Shown: in pieces, positions 1-12,900 of the stretch
How the letters are laid out: the number at the start of each line of letters is the position of its first letter
Position numbering within the stretch: the stretch's first letter is position 1
Origin: Trogon surrucura
Lineage: Eukaryota > Chordata > Aves > Trogoniformes > Trogonidae
Assembly (NCBI GenBank): GCA_020746105.1
Contig: CM036632.1
Coordinates: 6,618,001-6,682,000 of the forward strand
DNA length: 64,000 bases
Reading direction: 5' to 3'
Made by a program: the position numbers and the translations under genes
The notes under the pieces: model-generated
Seen by the model: the letters and a program-made list of their open reading frames with translations, nothing else
What the model was told of the DNA's origin: nothing
Database searches by the model: none

Positions 1-3000
1 CTGTGATACAAAGCAAGTTACTGGACTGTGTGGGAGCTCTTCTGAGCTGCAAAGAACTTGGTGCTTCATAAAAGCCCCGAGATGTGAAGTAGTGACAGAA
101 AACATTGCAGAAGTCCTGTCTCACAGTAAATGAGATGAGATTACAAGCATGGAGACAACAGGAACCTCACAGCAGAGCTGCCCATATCAGTGAGGGATGC
201 CTTGGGCATCTTACTGTACGTATCTTGAGAGATGAACAGAGCTCGTGGTCAGTTCCGAGGGCTGGGCCACCTGTGGCTTTCTCAAATCATCTTTATCTCC
301 CCATTTTTGTCTTCTCCAGACTGAAAAGACCAATTCTATCTGGCCCTACATTTACAGTTCTATCATATATTTCCTCATCTCCTGAGAGTGTTTGGGAGAC
401 AAGTCATAAAGGCTATTTTTCAGACATCGTCTATGTCTTGACTTTAGTAAATAAAAAAAGCAAACTCATCTGGGTTATAAAAGCCAACTCATATCCCTTT
501 AACAAGAAATGGGGTTCCTGTGGCTATCTTACACTATTATATTGCTGCTCGTAGCCCTTTGGAACTTTGTCTCTCTGCAAGCTTTGGCCACATCCAGCAG
601 ACCTCGCAGAGCTTGCCTTTCCCCTACCAGTGCAACATTGCTCTCAATGAAATCAGGGCACAGCAATCCTCTTCTGAGGGTGACCTTTCCTTCCAGCTCC
701 TCCCTGGCGAACATACTTGCAAATGTCTCAGTTTCCTGCTGGCTCAGTGTAAATTTTCCAGCATGGGGATTTCTGTCTGGTGTTGCTTTGCAGCATGAAG
801 CTAATAGGAGTTTATGGCTCAGGAGGGGCAGAAGCTCTGCCAGACTAAACCTTACGTGCATGATCCTTCCAAGTGTCTGTCAAAATAGCTCTGAAGACCA
901 GGGCCTGATTTTTTTCTTCTATTCCCCAATGACGATAAGGTGATAGTTGCAGCCTGTCAGATAAGCACTTAGAAACTCCAAATGCTTCAGACCTGTGTGT
1001 AAAGAAAGAACAAATATTTCTGCCTGTTGGTGTTCTGCTACTGTTATCAGCGGAGCAGAGGAAGGATATCAGAGAGAAATTGTGCTGACAAGCTCAACTC
1101 ACTGTGCAGTTAACTGGCATAGCCTGACACCTTGTATTCATTTGCATATGTTTAAATGAATTAGGCAAGTATTAATGCTGAAGCTAGCACCCAGACATTT
1201 ATATTTATACAAACACACCCACCTTTGCTAAAAAGGTCATTATTTTCACCATGGACTTTGTCTCTTCCATTTGATTACATGTATCTCCTCATATAGAGTG
1301 TTTTAAATTATTTATAGAATGTGCCTTATGATCCTTATGATATTTCTAAATGAAGCGTAAAATCAAACATTGTCTCACATATTTTAAAACACAGAAGATC
1401 CATTGCTGCTTTGTAATTGCTAATTAACAGATAAATGTTTCATACTCCCACATTTTTTACCCTCCAGATACAGCAAAACAAACAGACTAACAGATGAAAC
1501 CTGAGGACTGCAGTATCTGTTTTATGATAAGAGTATTTAGTAACTTAAGCCCTACTATGCCCAGCTCTCAAAGACAATGTACTGGTGGTTATATGATACA
1601 GAATGATGAACCAATACAGAGGTACATTTGTGTTCTTCTCTGGTTAGAGTGGGAACTGAGATTTAGACTGTTTGGGTTTTATTCCTAGGCTTGCTACTAA
1701 TCTAAATGACTTGTCTAAAGCCGTAGAATAATTTCAACCATTTTACGTCTTGCACTGCAAAATGGAAAAAAAACCAAACCAATAAACCCTCAGATGTGCA
1801 CCCTTGTGTATCATTGCATGGGAATGTCATAGTTATTAGACTAACATAGTAATCTAATGAAAAATCTACATAAAAAATGATAACTAGCAGCAATGCAGGG
1901 TATCAAGTAATCACCTTCAGGTGACAAATACAGGAAATCTGAGAAGTACCGAGAGGGGAGTGGGGCTTCTTCAGTTGCTACTTAGGACTAAATTACCTAA
2001 TAAAAACAGGATGTGATTGTATGATACTGAGTCACAGATTCAACGTGAGACGCTGTGCTATATTAAAAGGTGAAGTAAAAAGGTATTTTGAGTCTCTCTG
2101 GCTAGGAGTAAATCTCTTATCTAAAAAACCATATACATTACGGTTTCAAATATCTGCATTTTTCTAGCCTAATTCTCGGTTATTGCAGGGGAGGTATTTG
2201 TTTATCATGGGTCTTCTCCTAAAGCATCACCATTTAAATCCTCCAGCTTGCAGCAACACACATTCTATTTTGGCAAGATGAATCTCCTGGTATCTACATT
2301 CCTCTCCTGTTCCTTCCTTCCTGTAATTAGGGCTAAATCTGCTCCAGGACTTGTTCTTTTGTAGAAGGCACCATTTTTAGAGCAATACATCATTGGCAAG
2401 CCATGACACTAACAGATCCTAGGAGAGGGCTGCCTCTCCAAAGAGATACAGTATCACCTTGATCACTGGTAGTCACTGCTCAGCAAAGAGCTCCATCAGT
2501 TGGTGAAAAAGCAGGAATAAACCCATTTGAGCCACAAGGATGCAGGTGAAACCTGCTTATCAATCAAATAGCCTCAACAAGGTATCTCTATTCTACCTTT
2601 TCCTATTTCCCAGTTACCCTACTTTAATTTTAGGGATTTAAGTTGAGCTGGGTGGATAAATAACTTTTTTCTTTAGTCCCCAGAAATATTTATTTGTGTC
2701 TGAAAAAGAATCACTTCTATTTTTGCCCTTCCTGTGCCCTTGCTTTCCATTAACTTTGGTGCAATAGTTTTGTGTTGACACAAGGGTTTGGAGAACGCAA
2801 ATGTCAGAAGGAGTTGTGTCTGTGACTCCTTTCACGGGACTGAGAAATGCCTTATATTTACATGGCATGGTGTTTTTTTCAGTGTAAGCACTTGCTCTTA
2901 AAGAGGTTTGTGAATTGATTACTGATCCCAGCCTAGATGAGCTGCAGATGAGAAGCTCAGCGGTTTCAGAAACTGCTGATTCACAGGCAAGGCTTGTCCC

Positions 3001-4244
3001 CAAAGCTTGTCCTTCTTTATTCACGATGAAAATCAGGTGATTAAGATGCTGAAAATAAACCGCATCGCAAAATTGGCCCATTCACCAGCACACTGTAGAA
3101 TATTGCCCGAAACCCAGAAGGCATCAAAAATATTCAAACTAGAACTGAAGAAACTCAGAGAGCCACAGGTCTGCTCATGTAATAACATTTTGGTGCTTTT
3201 CTGTGTTGTGGGAGCAATTCAAAGGTGATTCCTTAAGGAGCTCAGTCTGAGTGACAAGATCAGATGCCCAGAGCTAGAGGCAATGTGTTGGCAAACTTGA
3301 CCTTATCTTTAGTTACCCAGTACCCTCCTGAGGAAGCGAATGCTGGAAAGTGAAACCATTTTCCCTGTTGTGGTGATATTTCCTCTTCTTACTCGTACTT
3401 GGAGGAAACCTGTTGGGTTGACACATTGGCTGTACTGTCAGGATGACTCACAGACTTGGAATTTTCAGTGTTCCAAATGTTTGTGTAGAATGAGAACTCT
3501 TGGCCCAAAACTTCCATGTTGTTCTGGCTTAAAAAAAAAAAAAAAAGAAGAAGAAGAAAGGAAAAAAAGTAGGCTTACAAGAGCAAACCAAATCAGGTTT
3601 AAACCAAATTAACACCTGACTTTTTTGTATGTCCAGACACCATCAGTTGTTCCTCAGTTTGTCTGGAAGCTGTACTCCAAGAACAAAGTACAGTCTTTCC
3701 AGGTTGGAGTGTTGCTGCAGAAACGTCCTTGCATGACCACCTGGCTGATGGAAGGCACAAGGTGGTCCTGGTGTGAGCTCCCACACAAACATGATTTTTT
3801 TCGCAATGTGTATAGCCAGGTTTTGGTAATGTGTGAAATTTAAGGCCTCAGATCTGTTTCTTATTATAAAAGAGAGGTAAAAGAAATAGGCTTTGCTAAC
3901 CTTGTAAGTGTATAAATATATGACACAGGTGCAAAAATGTGTGTCCCTTGTCCACTACCATCCCAGCTAGGCTGTCAGTGAGACCATGTCCCAAATGCCC
4001 TAAAAGCAGCTAATATAAAAGCTATCATTTAGTTTGGTTTGGGGTTTCTGGGGTTTCTGTGTTTTTTGGTTTTGTGTGTTTTTTTTTTTGCTTGACAATA
4101 TCCTTTGAATAAGGGAGAGATGAGGGATTTGAGACACAATTCCCCAGTCCTCTCTTCTGAGAAGCTGCACTGGCATCACTGGGAACTACTCTGTCAGCTG
4201 TAGCCACCTGAACAATGCTGTGATTTGGTTCCACAGGGCAGCTA
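1..4244. other. noncoding DNA, no gene recognised
   Basis: I see no supported gene here. Between 105 and 943 several reading frames are open on both strands (up to 149 codons), but their predicted peptides have no recognisable domain, overlap each other and show no convincing splice frame. A perfect reverse-complement POU octamer, ATTTGCAT, lies at 1140-1147. Around 4030-4090 the + strand is rich in G and T with a short T-run. The rest appears to be unique sequence. Confidence 0.6.
3531..3569 (+). repeat. A-rich / (AAG)n simple tract
   Basis: Sixteen consecutive A residues (3531-3546) are followed by GAA repeats and further A-runs. This is a purine-only low-complexity tract. No processed gene copy is recognisable immediately upstream, so I treat it as simple sequence and not as a retrocopy tail. 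Confidence 0.8.
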
Positions 4245-4336
4245 CCATCCATCCATCCATCCATCCATCCATCCATCCATCCATCCATCCATCCGTCCGT
4301 CCGTCCATCCATCCATCCGTCCATCCATCCATCCAT
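4245..4336 (+). repeat. (CCAT)23 tetranucleotide microsatellite
   Basis: Twenty-three consecutive four-base units are in perfect phase. Nineteen are CCAT and four are CCGT, three of these adjacent at 4293-4304 and one at 4317-4320. On the opposite strand the tract reads as a Trp-Met-Asp-Gly peptide repeat, which explains the open minus-strand frames across 4025-4482. The length and near-perfect phase suggest a locus likely to vary in length between individuals. Confidence 0.95.
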
Positions 4337-4963
4337 TCATGGTGCAGTCTGAGCTGAGCCACCCTCACTGGAATCACCGCACTCGTATTGTTTCCAGCTG
4401 ACCTCAGAGCATTTTCGGAAGCAACGCCCAGAGCCGGGATTTCCTTCTTGTCAGCACATGGAGGGGCTCTCCGCTGACTCACTGGACTAGACCCAAAAAT
4501 AGCAGGTTCAGAATAGAAACCTTCGTGCCCTTTCTGTCCTGGAGAACAATGTCTTGCAATTTTCTCTCCCCGTAAGTATGAAAAAAAGACTATTTGCTTC
4601 CAACTTGGCAGGGTTGAGCTGGAGAGGGGCTCAGTCCAGTGCTCAGAACACCTGCCTGTATACTTTGCAAGGAGAGGAATTAATCACTAGGACTGTTGTT
4701 TACTCTCTTCTTAGCTTGGCTTCTATTTTTTTTTTATATGGGGAGATGGAAACTTAAAATGGAAAGAGATTCAAGCAAAAATCTATCTTCCCAGACATTA
4801 TTTTTTTTTTAAACTTTTGCAGGGCAGTTGTAAGAATAGGGACAGACCCATCAATGAATTCGACAAGAAGGAAAAGGAGTATTATTGCAGCCCAGGATCC
4901 CTCACACAACTGCAGTACCCATGAGTTTTCGGAGTGTTTGCTTATTTTCTGTTTTTGTATAAA
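4337..4963. other. noncoding DNA upstream of the CR1 insertion
   Basis: No gene is recognised. The segment includes T-runs near 4730 and 4801-4811. Its last 110 bases happen to be open in the same frame as the following CR1 ORF, so the open frame begins at an ATG at 4854 that belongs to host flanking DNA and not to CR1. Confidence 0.6.
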
Positions 4964-6854
4964 CAGGGATCTGCTGGGTAAGCTCAAGGGCAAGAGGAGA
5001 ATTTACAGATCTTGGAAGGCAGGGCTGGCCACTTGGGAAGAATATAAGGCTGTTGTCCGAGGGTGTAGGGAGGCAACTAGGAAAGCAAAGGCCTCCCTAG
5101 AATTGAACTTGGCGAGAGGGGTCAAGGACAACAGGAAGAGCTTTTTCAAATACGTGGCAGATAAAACTAACACCAGAGGCAATGTAGGCCCACTGATGAA
5201 TGAGGTGGGTGCCTTGGTGACACATGATACAGAGAAGGCAGAGTTACTGAATGCCTTCTTTGCCTCTGTCTACTCTGCCAGAGGCTGTCCTGAGGAGCCC
5301 CATTCCCCTGAGGCCCCAGAGGAAGTCAGGGCAGTGGAGGAGTATGCTTTAGTCGATGAGGACTGGATTAGGGACCAATTAAGCAATCTGGATATCCATA
5401 AATCCATGGGTCCAGACGGGATGCATCCACGGGTGCTGAGGGAGCTGGCTGATGTCATTGCTAGACCACTCTCCATCATCTTTGCCAAGTCTTGGGAGAC
5501 GGGAGAGGTGCCTGAGGACTGGAGGGAAGCAAATGTCACTCCAGTCTTCAAAAAGGGCAAGAAGGAGGACCCGGGTAACTATAGACCGGTCAGCCTCACC
5601 TCCATCCCTGGGAAAGTGATGGAACGACTTATCCTTGGTGCCATCTCAAGGCATATCAGGGATAAGAGGGTCATTAGAGACAGTCAACATGGCTTCACCA
5701 AAGGGAAGTCGTGCTTGACTAACCTCATAGCCTTTTATGAGGATATAACAAGGTGGATAGATGATGGCCGAGCGGTGGATGTGGTCTACCTTGACTTCAG
5801 TAAAGCATTTGACACAGTCTCCCACAGCATCCTTGCTGCTAAACTGCAGAAGTGTGGTCTAGACTCTCGGGCAGTGAGGTGGACTGTGAACTGGCTGAGG
5901 GGAAGAAGCCAAAGAGTTTTGGTCAATGGGGCAGAGTCTGGTTGGAGACCTGTATCCAGTGGAGTGCCTCAAGGGTCGGTACTGGGACCAGTATTATTCA
6001 ATATATTCATCGATGACTTGGATGAGGGACTAGAGAGTACTATCAGCAAGTTTGCTGATGACACCAAGCTGGGAGGAGTGGCTGACACACCAGAAGGCTG
6101 TGCTGCCATCCAGCGAGACCTGGACAGGCTGGAGCGTTGGGCGGGGAAAAATTTAATGAAATACAACAAGGGTAAATGTAGGGTCTTGCATCTGGGTAGG
6201 AACAACCCCAGGTTCCAGTATAAGTTGGGGAATGACTTATTAGAGAGTAGTGTAGGGGAAAGGGACCTGGGAGTCTTGGTGGACAGCAGGATGACCATGA
6301 GCCAGCACTGTGCCCTTGTGGCCAGGAAGGCCAATGGCATCCTGGGGTGTATTAGAAGGGGGGTGGTTAGTAGGTCGAGAGAGGTTCTCCTTCCCCTCTA
6401 CTCTGCCCTGGTGAGACCCCATCTGGAATATTGTGTCCAGTTCTGGGCCCCTCAGTTCAAGAAAGACAGGGAAGTGCTGGAGAGAGTCCAGCACAGGGCA
6501 ACTAGGATGATTAAGGGAGTGGAGCATCTCCCTTATGAGAAAAGACTGAAGGAGCTGGGGCTCTTTAGTTTGGAGAAGAGGAGGCTGAGGGGTGACCTCA
6601 TTAATGTTTACAAATATATCAAGGGTGAGTGTCACGAGGATGGAGCCAGGCTCTTCTCGGTGACAACCACTGATAGGACAAGGGGTAATGGGCTGAAACT
6701 GGAACATAAGAGGTTCCGCTTAAACTCGAGAAGAAACTTCTTCTCAGTGAGGGTGACGGAGCCCTGGAACAGGCTGCCCAGAGAGGTTGTGGAGTCTCCT
6801 TCTCTGGAGACATTCAAGACCTGCCTGGACACGTTCCTGTGTGGCATAGTCTAG
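4854..6854 (+). CDS. CR1 ORF2 C-terminal part: reverse transcriptase, endonuclease missing
   Basis: The frame is open for 666 codons. Residues 1-36 come from host flanking DNA; CR1 protein starts near residue 37 (about 4962). Residues 37-140 match the linker after the missing endonuclease domain ([31 protein letters not shown]). The reverse transcriptase spans roughly residues 180-450: [10 protein letters not shown] at 186, NYRPVSLTS at 242, the first catalytic Asp in YLDFSKAFD at 312-320, [12 protein letters not shown] at 368-379, and the catalytic FADD box at 400-403. The CR1 C-terminal region follows ([37 protein letters not shown]). In an intact element this protein nicks the target and reverse-transcribes the CR1 RNA. 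Here no endonuclease or ORF1 remains and no CR1 promoter is present, so it is a partial gene. That it has no stop or frameshift over about 1.9 kb is notable. Identification is secure; expression is unknown. Confidence 0.93.
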   Translation: MNSTRRKRSIIAAQDPSHNCSTHEFSECLLIFCFCINRDLLGKLKGKRRIYRSWKAGLATWEEYKAVVRGCREATRKAKASLELNLARGVKDNRKSFFKYVADKTNTRGNVGPLMNEVGALVTHDTEKAELLNAFFASVYSARGCPEEPHSPEAPEEVRAVEEYALVDEDWIRDQLSNLDIHKSMGPDGMHPRVLRELADVIARPLSIIFAKSWETGEVPEDWREANVTPVFKKGKKEDPGNYRPVSLTSIPGKVMERLILGAISRHIRDKRVIRDSQHGFTKGKSCLTNLIAFYEDITRWIDDGRAVDVVYLDFSKAFDTVSHSILAAKLQKCGLDSRAVRWTVNWLRGRSQRVLVNGAESGWRPVSSGVPQGSVLGPVLFNIFIDDLDEGLESTISKFADDTKLGGVADTPEGCAAIQRDLDRLERWAGKNLMKYNKGKCRVLHLGRNNPRFQYKLGNDLLESSVGERDLGVLVDSRMTMSQHCALVARKANGILGCIRRGVVSRSREVLLPLYSALVRPHLEYCVQFWAPQFKKDREVLERVQHRATRMIKGVEHLPYEKRLKELGLFSLEKRRLRGDLINVYKYIKGECHEDGARLFSVTTTDRTRGNGLKLEHKRFRLNSRRNFFSVRVTEPWNRLPREVVESPSLETFKTCLDTFLCGIV

Positions 6855-6950
6855 GCATTCCTGCTCTGGCAGGGGGATTGGACTTGATGATCTTTCGAGG
6901 TCCCTTCCAATCCCTAACATTCTATGATTCTATGATTCTATGATTCTATG
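4964..6950 (+). mobile_element. 5'-truncated CR1 LINE retrotransposon copy, young-looking
   Basis: This is a CR1-clade non-LTR retrotransposon. Its 3' end has the CR1 hallmarks: a conserved non-coding segment after the ORF stop (6855-6918, including a GGACTTGATGATCT block and a CCCTTCCAA block) and then four perfect ATTCTATG octamers. The 5' half, which would hold ORF1 and the ORF2 endonuclease, is missing, the usual result of incomplete target-primed reverse transcription. The copy is flanked by ATAAA on both sides (4959-4963 and 6951-6955), a possible 5-bp target-site duplication, though chance is likely in AT-rich DNA. The uninterrupted frame and perfect tail suggest a more recent insertion than the other CR1 copies in the window. 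The exact 5' boundary is estimated from where the CR1-like protein sequence begins. Confidence 0.95.
6919..6950 (+). repeat. CR1 3' octamer tail, (ATTCTATG)4
   Basis: Four perfect, phased ATTCTATG units end the CR1 copy. In CR1 the 3' microsatellite is where the reverse transcriptase begins copying the RNA, and it marks the exact 3' end of the insertion. The following base run, ATAAAATG, is host DNA. Confidence 0.93.
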
Positions 6951-9900
6951 ATAAAATGTCAAACATCTCTCAAATCCATCTCAGAAAGAGCAAGACCTTT
7001 CTATGTATAACTGGGTGTCAGCACTATACAAATCCAGCAGCCAAGTCTCTGTGGGCTGACAGCTGCTGGTGGTCCCTGTACCAACTCAATTCCTGCTGGA
7101 TTGCAAGGGAGTCCTCCGGGAACCACTTTAGCAGAGGGACCTCAGCCTGTCAGCCCTTCTGTTCCTAACACCCATCACTCACACAGCCCTGCTGTTCTAC
7201 AAGCTGGCAGCACGCTGATTTTGGGAACTGATCTGCTGGATTTTAACCACTTACCATCTGTAAGGGCCTTATCTAAACTGCATCATTTCAGCTGAAGACC
7301 TACTGGGTTGCTGGGCTAAGCCATAGGCTCTTTAAGCATTGGGTAGGCAGATTAATGATCACGGAGATAATTTTTAGAGCATCATTTCTGAAGTTATTCT
7401 GAAAATTCAGGTCTTGAAATCCCACATGAGAAGAATTTCAGGGAGCCAGGCTGTTTCCTCAATGGAGATGGTGACTACCACCCAGTGATCTGAGAAAGAG
7501 CAGAATCCATGCTCAGTAAAAAGCAATCATGAACACTGGAGAAGAGCATTTTAGTATAGCAGTCCCCGAACAGTAGGAGAGGTGAGATTCAAATGGTATG
7601 TTTTTTAGGGAGAAAATCCCAAGTCATCTTCTCTAAAGTGTGAGTTGAGCTTTTGAAAGTTTTCCCCCTCCTCCCCGCCCATCTCTACAATAAGTGCAAT
7701 TGTTAGACAAGGCAGGTCTTTGTGCTCCAAATTTAATACATAGTTTTTGACCCACGGAGTGATAAGCTGGAAAATAAATGGCTGGATTTTCCCCAGTGTT
7801 GAAGAACGCCTTTCAGATTGACTTGGGAACTTGCCTATTCTCGCCTGCCCACCTGGCTTTCGCTTTGATATCCCTAACATTATCCTAACTTTTATTGTCT
7901 TTTCATGTCAGTCAAACCTTCTTCACTAAACTACTTTCATTTATACATCCTTCCCTACTATTTGGTCTCATCATCATCTAAGATTTAAGGTGAAAAAGTT
8001 TCGTCTCTTTGACAGGGTGGGAGGTGGAAATTACTATGTGAACAGTAAACTACAGGTTACATAAATAATATGTCATTGTGTATTACCCAGTGGAGCCTTA
8101 AATCAGTTCATTGGTTTGTATAAAGCTTTTGTGTCTTTTCACTGCATCATATCCAAGTTGATTGCACATTTGCTCTAAGATCATTTTTGTTCTTTATGTC
8201 ATCAACTTTAAGGATTCTTATATAGTTACGCTGAGTGTGTTTCTAAGGATTGTTTTTCTTTCTTTAGAGGCTTCGTTTATGTTTTTTCCTCCACTTCTCA
8301 ACACATCCCTAGCCCGAGGCAAAAGTGTGCATTTTGTTCATGGAAGGTAGACACAGGGATATTCTTCACTGTGCAAGGAGCGAAAGGCAAGATGAGATAT
8401 GCTGGGTTAATGAGAGAGGTACTGAAAAGCAGCTGGTTGATTCATAGTGAGCCATTCACTTGCTTTCATGCTGCTTCATAGTGAAAAAAAAGCCTATAGA
8501 CTGAACTGTACTATACAGATAATTTAATCCTAATGCCAAGAATCCTCCTACCCTTTTCATAGGCTAAATTTTCTTTTACAGGCATGCCAGGAAAGATTGC
8601 TGTTTGGTTGAATTTCAGGAGTTTGAGGCAACCCAGGAGAACCTCATTTTGGAAGAGGACAGAGATAGTGGAATAATATCTTTTTTTTTTATAGTCTTTA
8701 GTGAAAAGCTTAAGAAATCACTAGTTTGCGGAAACAAGGAAGAGAAAGGCAACATTTCATTACACTGTCAGGAACTGCCCATACTAAAATACTGGTCTAA
8801 CTGACTGCAAAGTAAAAACAGACATTGCTTTGATACAATGATCAATTTTATTATTCCAGATGAGATTTTTTTCTTTCAGTTTTCTGCAGAGCTCTTCTGC
8901 TCAATAAATCAAGAACTGTACGAAGGTCCTTTACAATGTAGACTTTATGTACAACAATATTAGCCAAGACAATATTCAAATAGTCATGAAACAGTCATCA
9001 AAAGTGCTGCTCCTTGTTTCAATCCCTGCAAGAAATCAGAACCTTTCAAACAGAGCCAGATTTTAATGAAGAGTGGCTGTTTAAAGCGGAGTTACCAGAA
9101 GACTTGGCTGTGCCTGGACTTTTATTTTAAGTATTTGTACCATTAAATATTAAAATAGGTCAAATAACTGAACCCCCTGAGCAGATGAAATCTGCACAAT
9201 AAAAACAAACACACTGTATAACACGAGCCAATGTTACCCACAATGTTACTGGAGAAATATGCAAATATAGACCCCAATTTCCCTGAACAAGTTTTCTTAT
9301 TGATGTCCTGGGAGAACGAGAAGGAAAATATAAAAATTAAATAATAGTCACGGCATTGAAACTTTTAAGAGCTGATCCAAAGGCTCACTGACTTAAGGGA
9401 GCTTTGTCTCTACTGCCTTAAAGAGCTTGCAGTGCTGCAAACCTGAAACACACCCACTGCAATCCCCAAGGGCTGTCACACCGACGAGGCAATGTCACAT
9501 TTGACTGCAAATACGTCCTTAAGGACATATTGCTGCAGGAAATAAAAAGAAAAAATGTGGAGCAGATTTGCTCATTTTTTAACTGGGATCTCCTGCATAA
9601 TCTTACTACAGGCTTCCAACTTTTGCAGAGGTCCTGGCTGCAACTCAACCCAGCCAGGCAGGCTCTGTGTGTCACCTTTGGAGTCAGGAATCGTGGTTTT
9701 GAACATTGAATGACCGGTGATCATGAGAAATATGGGAGGACTCACAAAGATGTGGGAGATGCCCTCAGTTTGGGACTTTGGTGCAGCCCAGACAGGATGG
9801 GCTCTTTGTCCAGCTCATAGTCAACATTTGCAGCAATATTGATGAAGTGCACGCGCTAAAATTGAAAAGGGGGAGAAGTACAACAGCAAAGATGAAAACA

Positions 9901-12900
9901 GAGTTTCTTGAATTGCTTACAGCTTCAAACAATACTCTGGAGGGTAGAAGTGGGAATCCCTTACCCTTGGTCCTTTGATCCCCTTTGACCTAACCTTCAC
10001 AGCTGGCAGAAGGAGGACTTTTTGCTGCAGTTGGATTTGCGCATTCGGGAGCTACCTATGTGCTTGAAGCCTGCTTGCTCTGAGATGTGTAGACTCTTGG
10101 AAATGCTTTGAGTTTGAATTGGATAGGGTCAAGACTTGAAGGAGCTGTAAAAAATATCACAGACTGACTTTCAGTCCTTGTTATGTCTCAGCAGATTAGG
10201 AATAACTTTATTAAAATTATGGCATTTGCATTGTAAAGTTCTACAACCAAAATAATGAGTGAAGGTTCTCCAGCAGTTACAAGATCCACTTATAATAAAA
10301 GAATCTTTCTTGACTTCTGGTTCTAAGGCTTTAAATTATACTTAGTAACACCTTTTGCTTAATACAATGACTTTAGCTTTTCTTAAAAAAAAAGAAAAAG
10401 TGTGAATCCTATTTAATCCCATGCCTTCAGCAGCTGAAGAGTTAAGAATAATACTGATACTGTGAAACTTAGAAACCCAGGGAAATGTGGATTCCTATAA
10501 CCAGAATATTCTGATAACGCACATGACAATGGATGTAAAATTCCAATTTCAAGTTTTAGAAGTGAACTATTCCACGACCTAAGCTATAATTTATCATTTT
10601 CACATGAGAAACATATTATTATTCAGCTGAACGCTTGTAAAAATTGCTTAAATTCATTCCCCTTTTAACTCAAATTTGGCCTCAGTAAGAGATCATGTTT
10701 GGAAGCAAGAGATACGGAAAGACATATATTTACTTCAGAAGGGTAGAAACTATATTTTCAGCTTCCTATGATGCAGTTGTGAGATGTTCTCACCCAGTAA
10801 AGAAACAAAATCACAACTCTAGAAATATTTCCTGCAGAAGGAACAGTTCAAGTTGCTCAAAATATTTAAAATACTAAGTAGAAATATTTCAAATACTAAG
10901 AAAAAACATTTGCATAGAAAACTCAATAACTTTTTTTTTGAAAGTAAGTTCTAAAAAAATGTAAGTGTTCAAGTCCATACAAGAGAAACTCTCCATGTCA
11001 TTAAATTTTTTTATATAAACTTTCCACCTTGTTGAAATCTACATTTAAGGGAAATTTTCCTCCTGTCTTGTATTTTGATTCAAATTTGCAAACAGATTTT
11101 GTAATGATGTGCACCATTCTGGAGGCTGCTTCTTAAAATGTAACCCAAACAGTCCAAATATTCACATTAGCTTGCTGATGTGAACGAGACAATGCACGCC
11201 TGGCTTAAAACCAAGTGCTCAGCCCTTCCAAAGCTCACTGATTGGAGTCATAACCATCCAGCTAAATTGAAGCTGGTAATTAAAACTATGCAAAATGGTT
11301 TGGAAATAATGTGCATCTCTCTGAATGTGGATTTTGAATATGGGTGTCTCTCACATGGGTAAAGTGGATAATTGCCTGCCTATCCTGCTTCTATTCATTG
11401 TGAATAATTGAGTTGTTGTCAAACACTTCTAGCACTGCCTATCACAATTAATATGAGGAGGCAGAGGGGCTCTTTGAATAATCTCATTTTTGTGGCTGAG
11501 GAAGCTGTTTCTTTTGTATTTGCCTGGGGAATGGCATAGCAACAGGAAATGAGAAAGACAGAAAGAATGGAGAAAGCACTGCAGACTTTGCTTTATTTCT
11601 TTATTTTGCATCACTACATTGTATAGAAGACTCCAGTCCTACACCTGTGCCTCTCCAAGACCTTCTTTTGTGCAAAACCCCATGGCTCATTTCTCAGTGG
11701 AGCAGTAGGGTGAGCCCAGTGGATAGGGATGGTGGGGTAGGGACCAGGGATGCCAAACACACGGGGAGATTTGCAAGAGTCCCCAGCTAAAGCAACTGTG
11801 AATCATAGTGTATTTGCTGAGGAAGTTGGGCACGTTTGGGTAATGATTGAACAAACACCTACATGGTGCTCTCAGGCTACAAAGCCCATCAGAGCACAAA
11901 GAGAGCTTGCCTGGACGTGACAGTTGCCGCCTGTCTGCATGCATCGCCAGCTCTGGTGCTGCTCTGGGCTTTGCTCTAGCACTTGAGTCCTGCAGACGTT
12001 ACTCATTGCAACAGCTCCATCAATGGCCTGTCACTTGCAGACCACCCTGGCTTTGCTTCTCCAGCAGCCTGTCCCGTAACACCTCCCTTTGCAAGTCCTT
12101 CTACCGCTGTGCTACTGCAGCAGCATTTCCCAAGCCTCATTTCCCCACACTGTCACAGCTCTCCATATGCTACTGCAGTTCCCTTTTCCCCGTCTTTTCA
12201 TTTATTTTGTTTCTCTGACGAGTGAATTCCTTGCTAGCTTCAGCAGCTCTTTGAAGCTTCCTTCGTGGTGCTGCTTTGGGGGAGATCACTGTGTTTTGCA
12301 TGCTTGGACTTTGCACAGAAACACAGGCTGGGTGACTGGTGCATTTAAAAGGCAAAAATGATGCTCCTAGAGATTTGAAGAAGATGGGTGTGGTTGTTTT
12401 GCCTATTTGAGGCTCGCTGGGACTCAGCATGGGTGTACACAACCTGATGTCTTGAAACAGCCACAGCAGGTAGAGCCTGCTCTTTCCTGTGTGCTCCCCA
12501 GAGAAACTCTGACATCTTCGCCCGCCGTTCTTATCTCACAGTTGAATTTTAGTTGTGCTCTGAAGTGCCTGTTCTCCAGCCTCTCTCCATCTCTTTCATA
12601 TGATTTCATAAAAGATAATGCAGGCTGAGCCTGAGGAACAGCCCCGGAAAGAATCACTCTCACATCTCCATCCTCAGATTTCCCTGAGGAACAGAATACT
12701 CCTTCCTGGAGTATTTCTGGACACACAGCGATGAGTTTCACAAAAATTCCTTTGCACCATGAGAGTCTTGACACTTCTACTCCCACCTTTAATATAATGG
12801 AGACATTAGCCCAGAGATGCTGCAGCAGAAATCTGTTCCGTGGTGTGGCAACCAGAACAAACCTTTGATATCTGGGAGCTGATTCAGCCACCGTCTTCAA

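Noticed and set aside
105-943. Overlapping open frames on both strands near the window start
   Set aside because: Several frames are open together, which points to composition and not coding. No motif or splice pattern supports a gene.
4025-4482. Minus-strand Trp-Met-Asp-Gly repeat proteins
   Set aside because: They are translations of the CCAT microsatellite.
5270-6847. Minus-strand open frames inside the CR1 copy
   Set aside because: Shadows of the real CR1 ORF2 frame on the + strand.
9368-9405. CTGATCCAAAGGCTCACTGA resembling an old amniote palindromic repeat
   Set aside because: Too short, and without a visible inverted partner.
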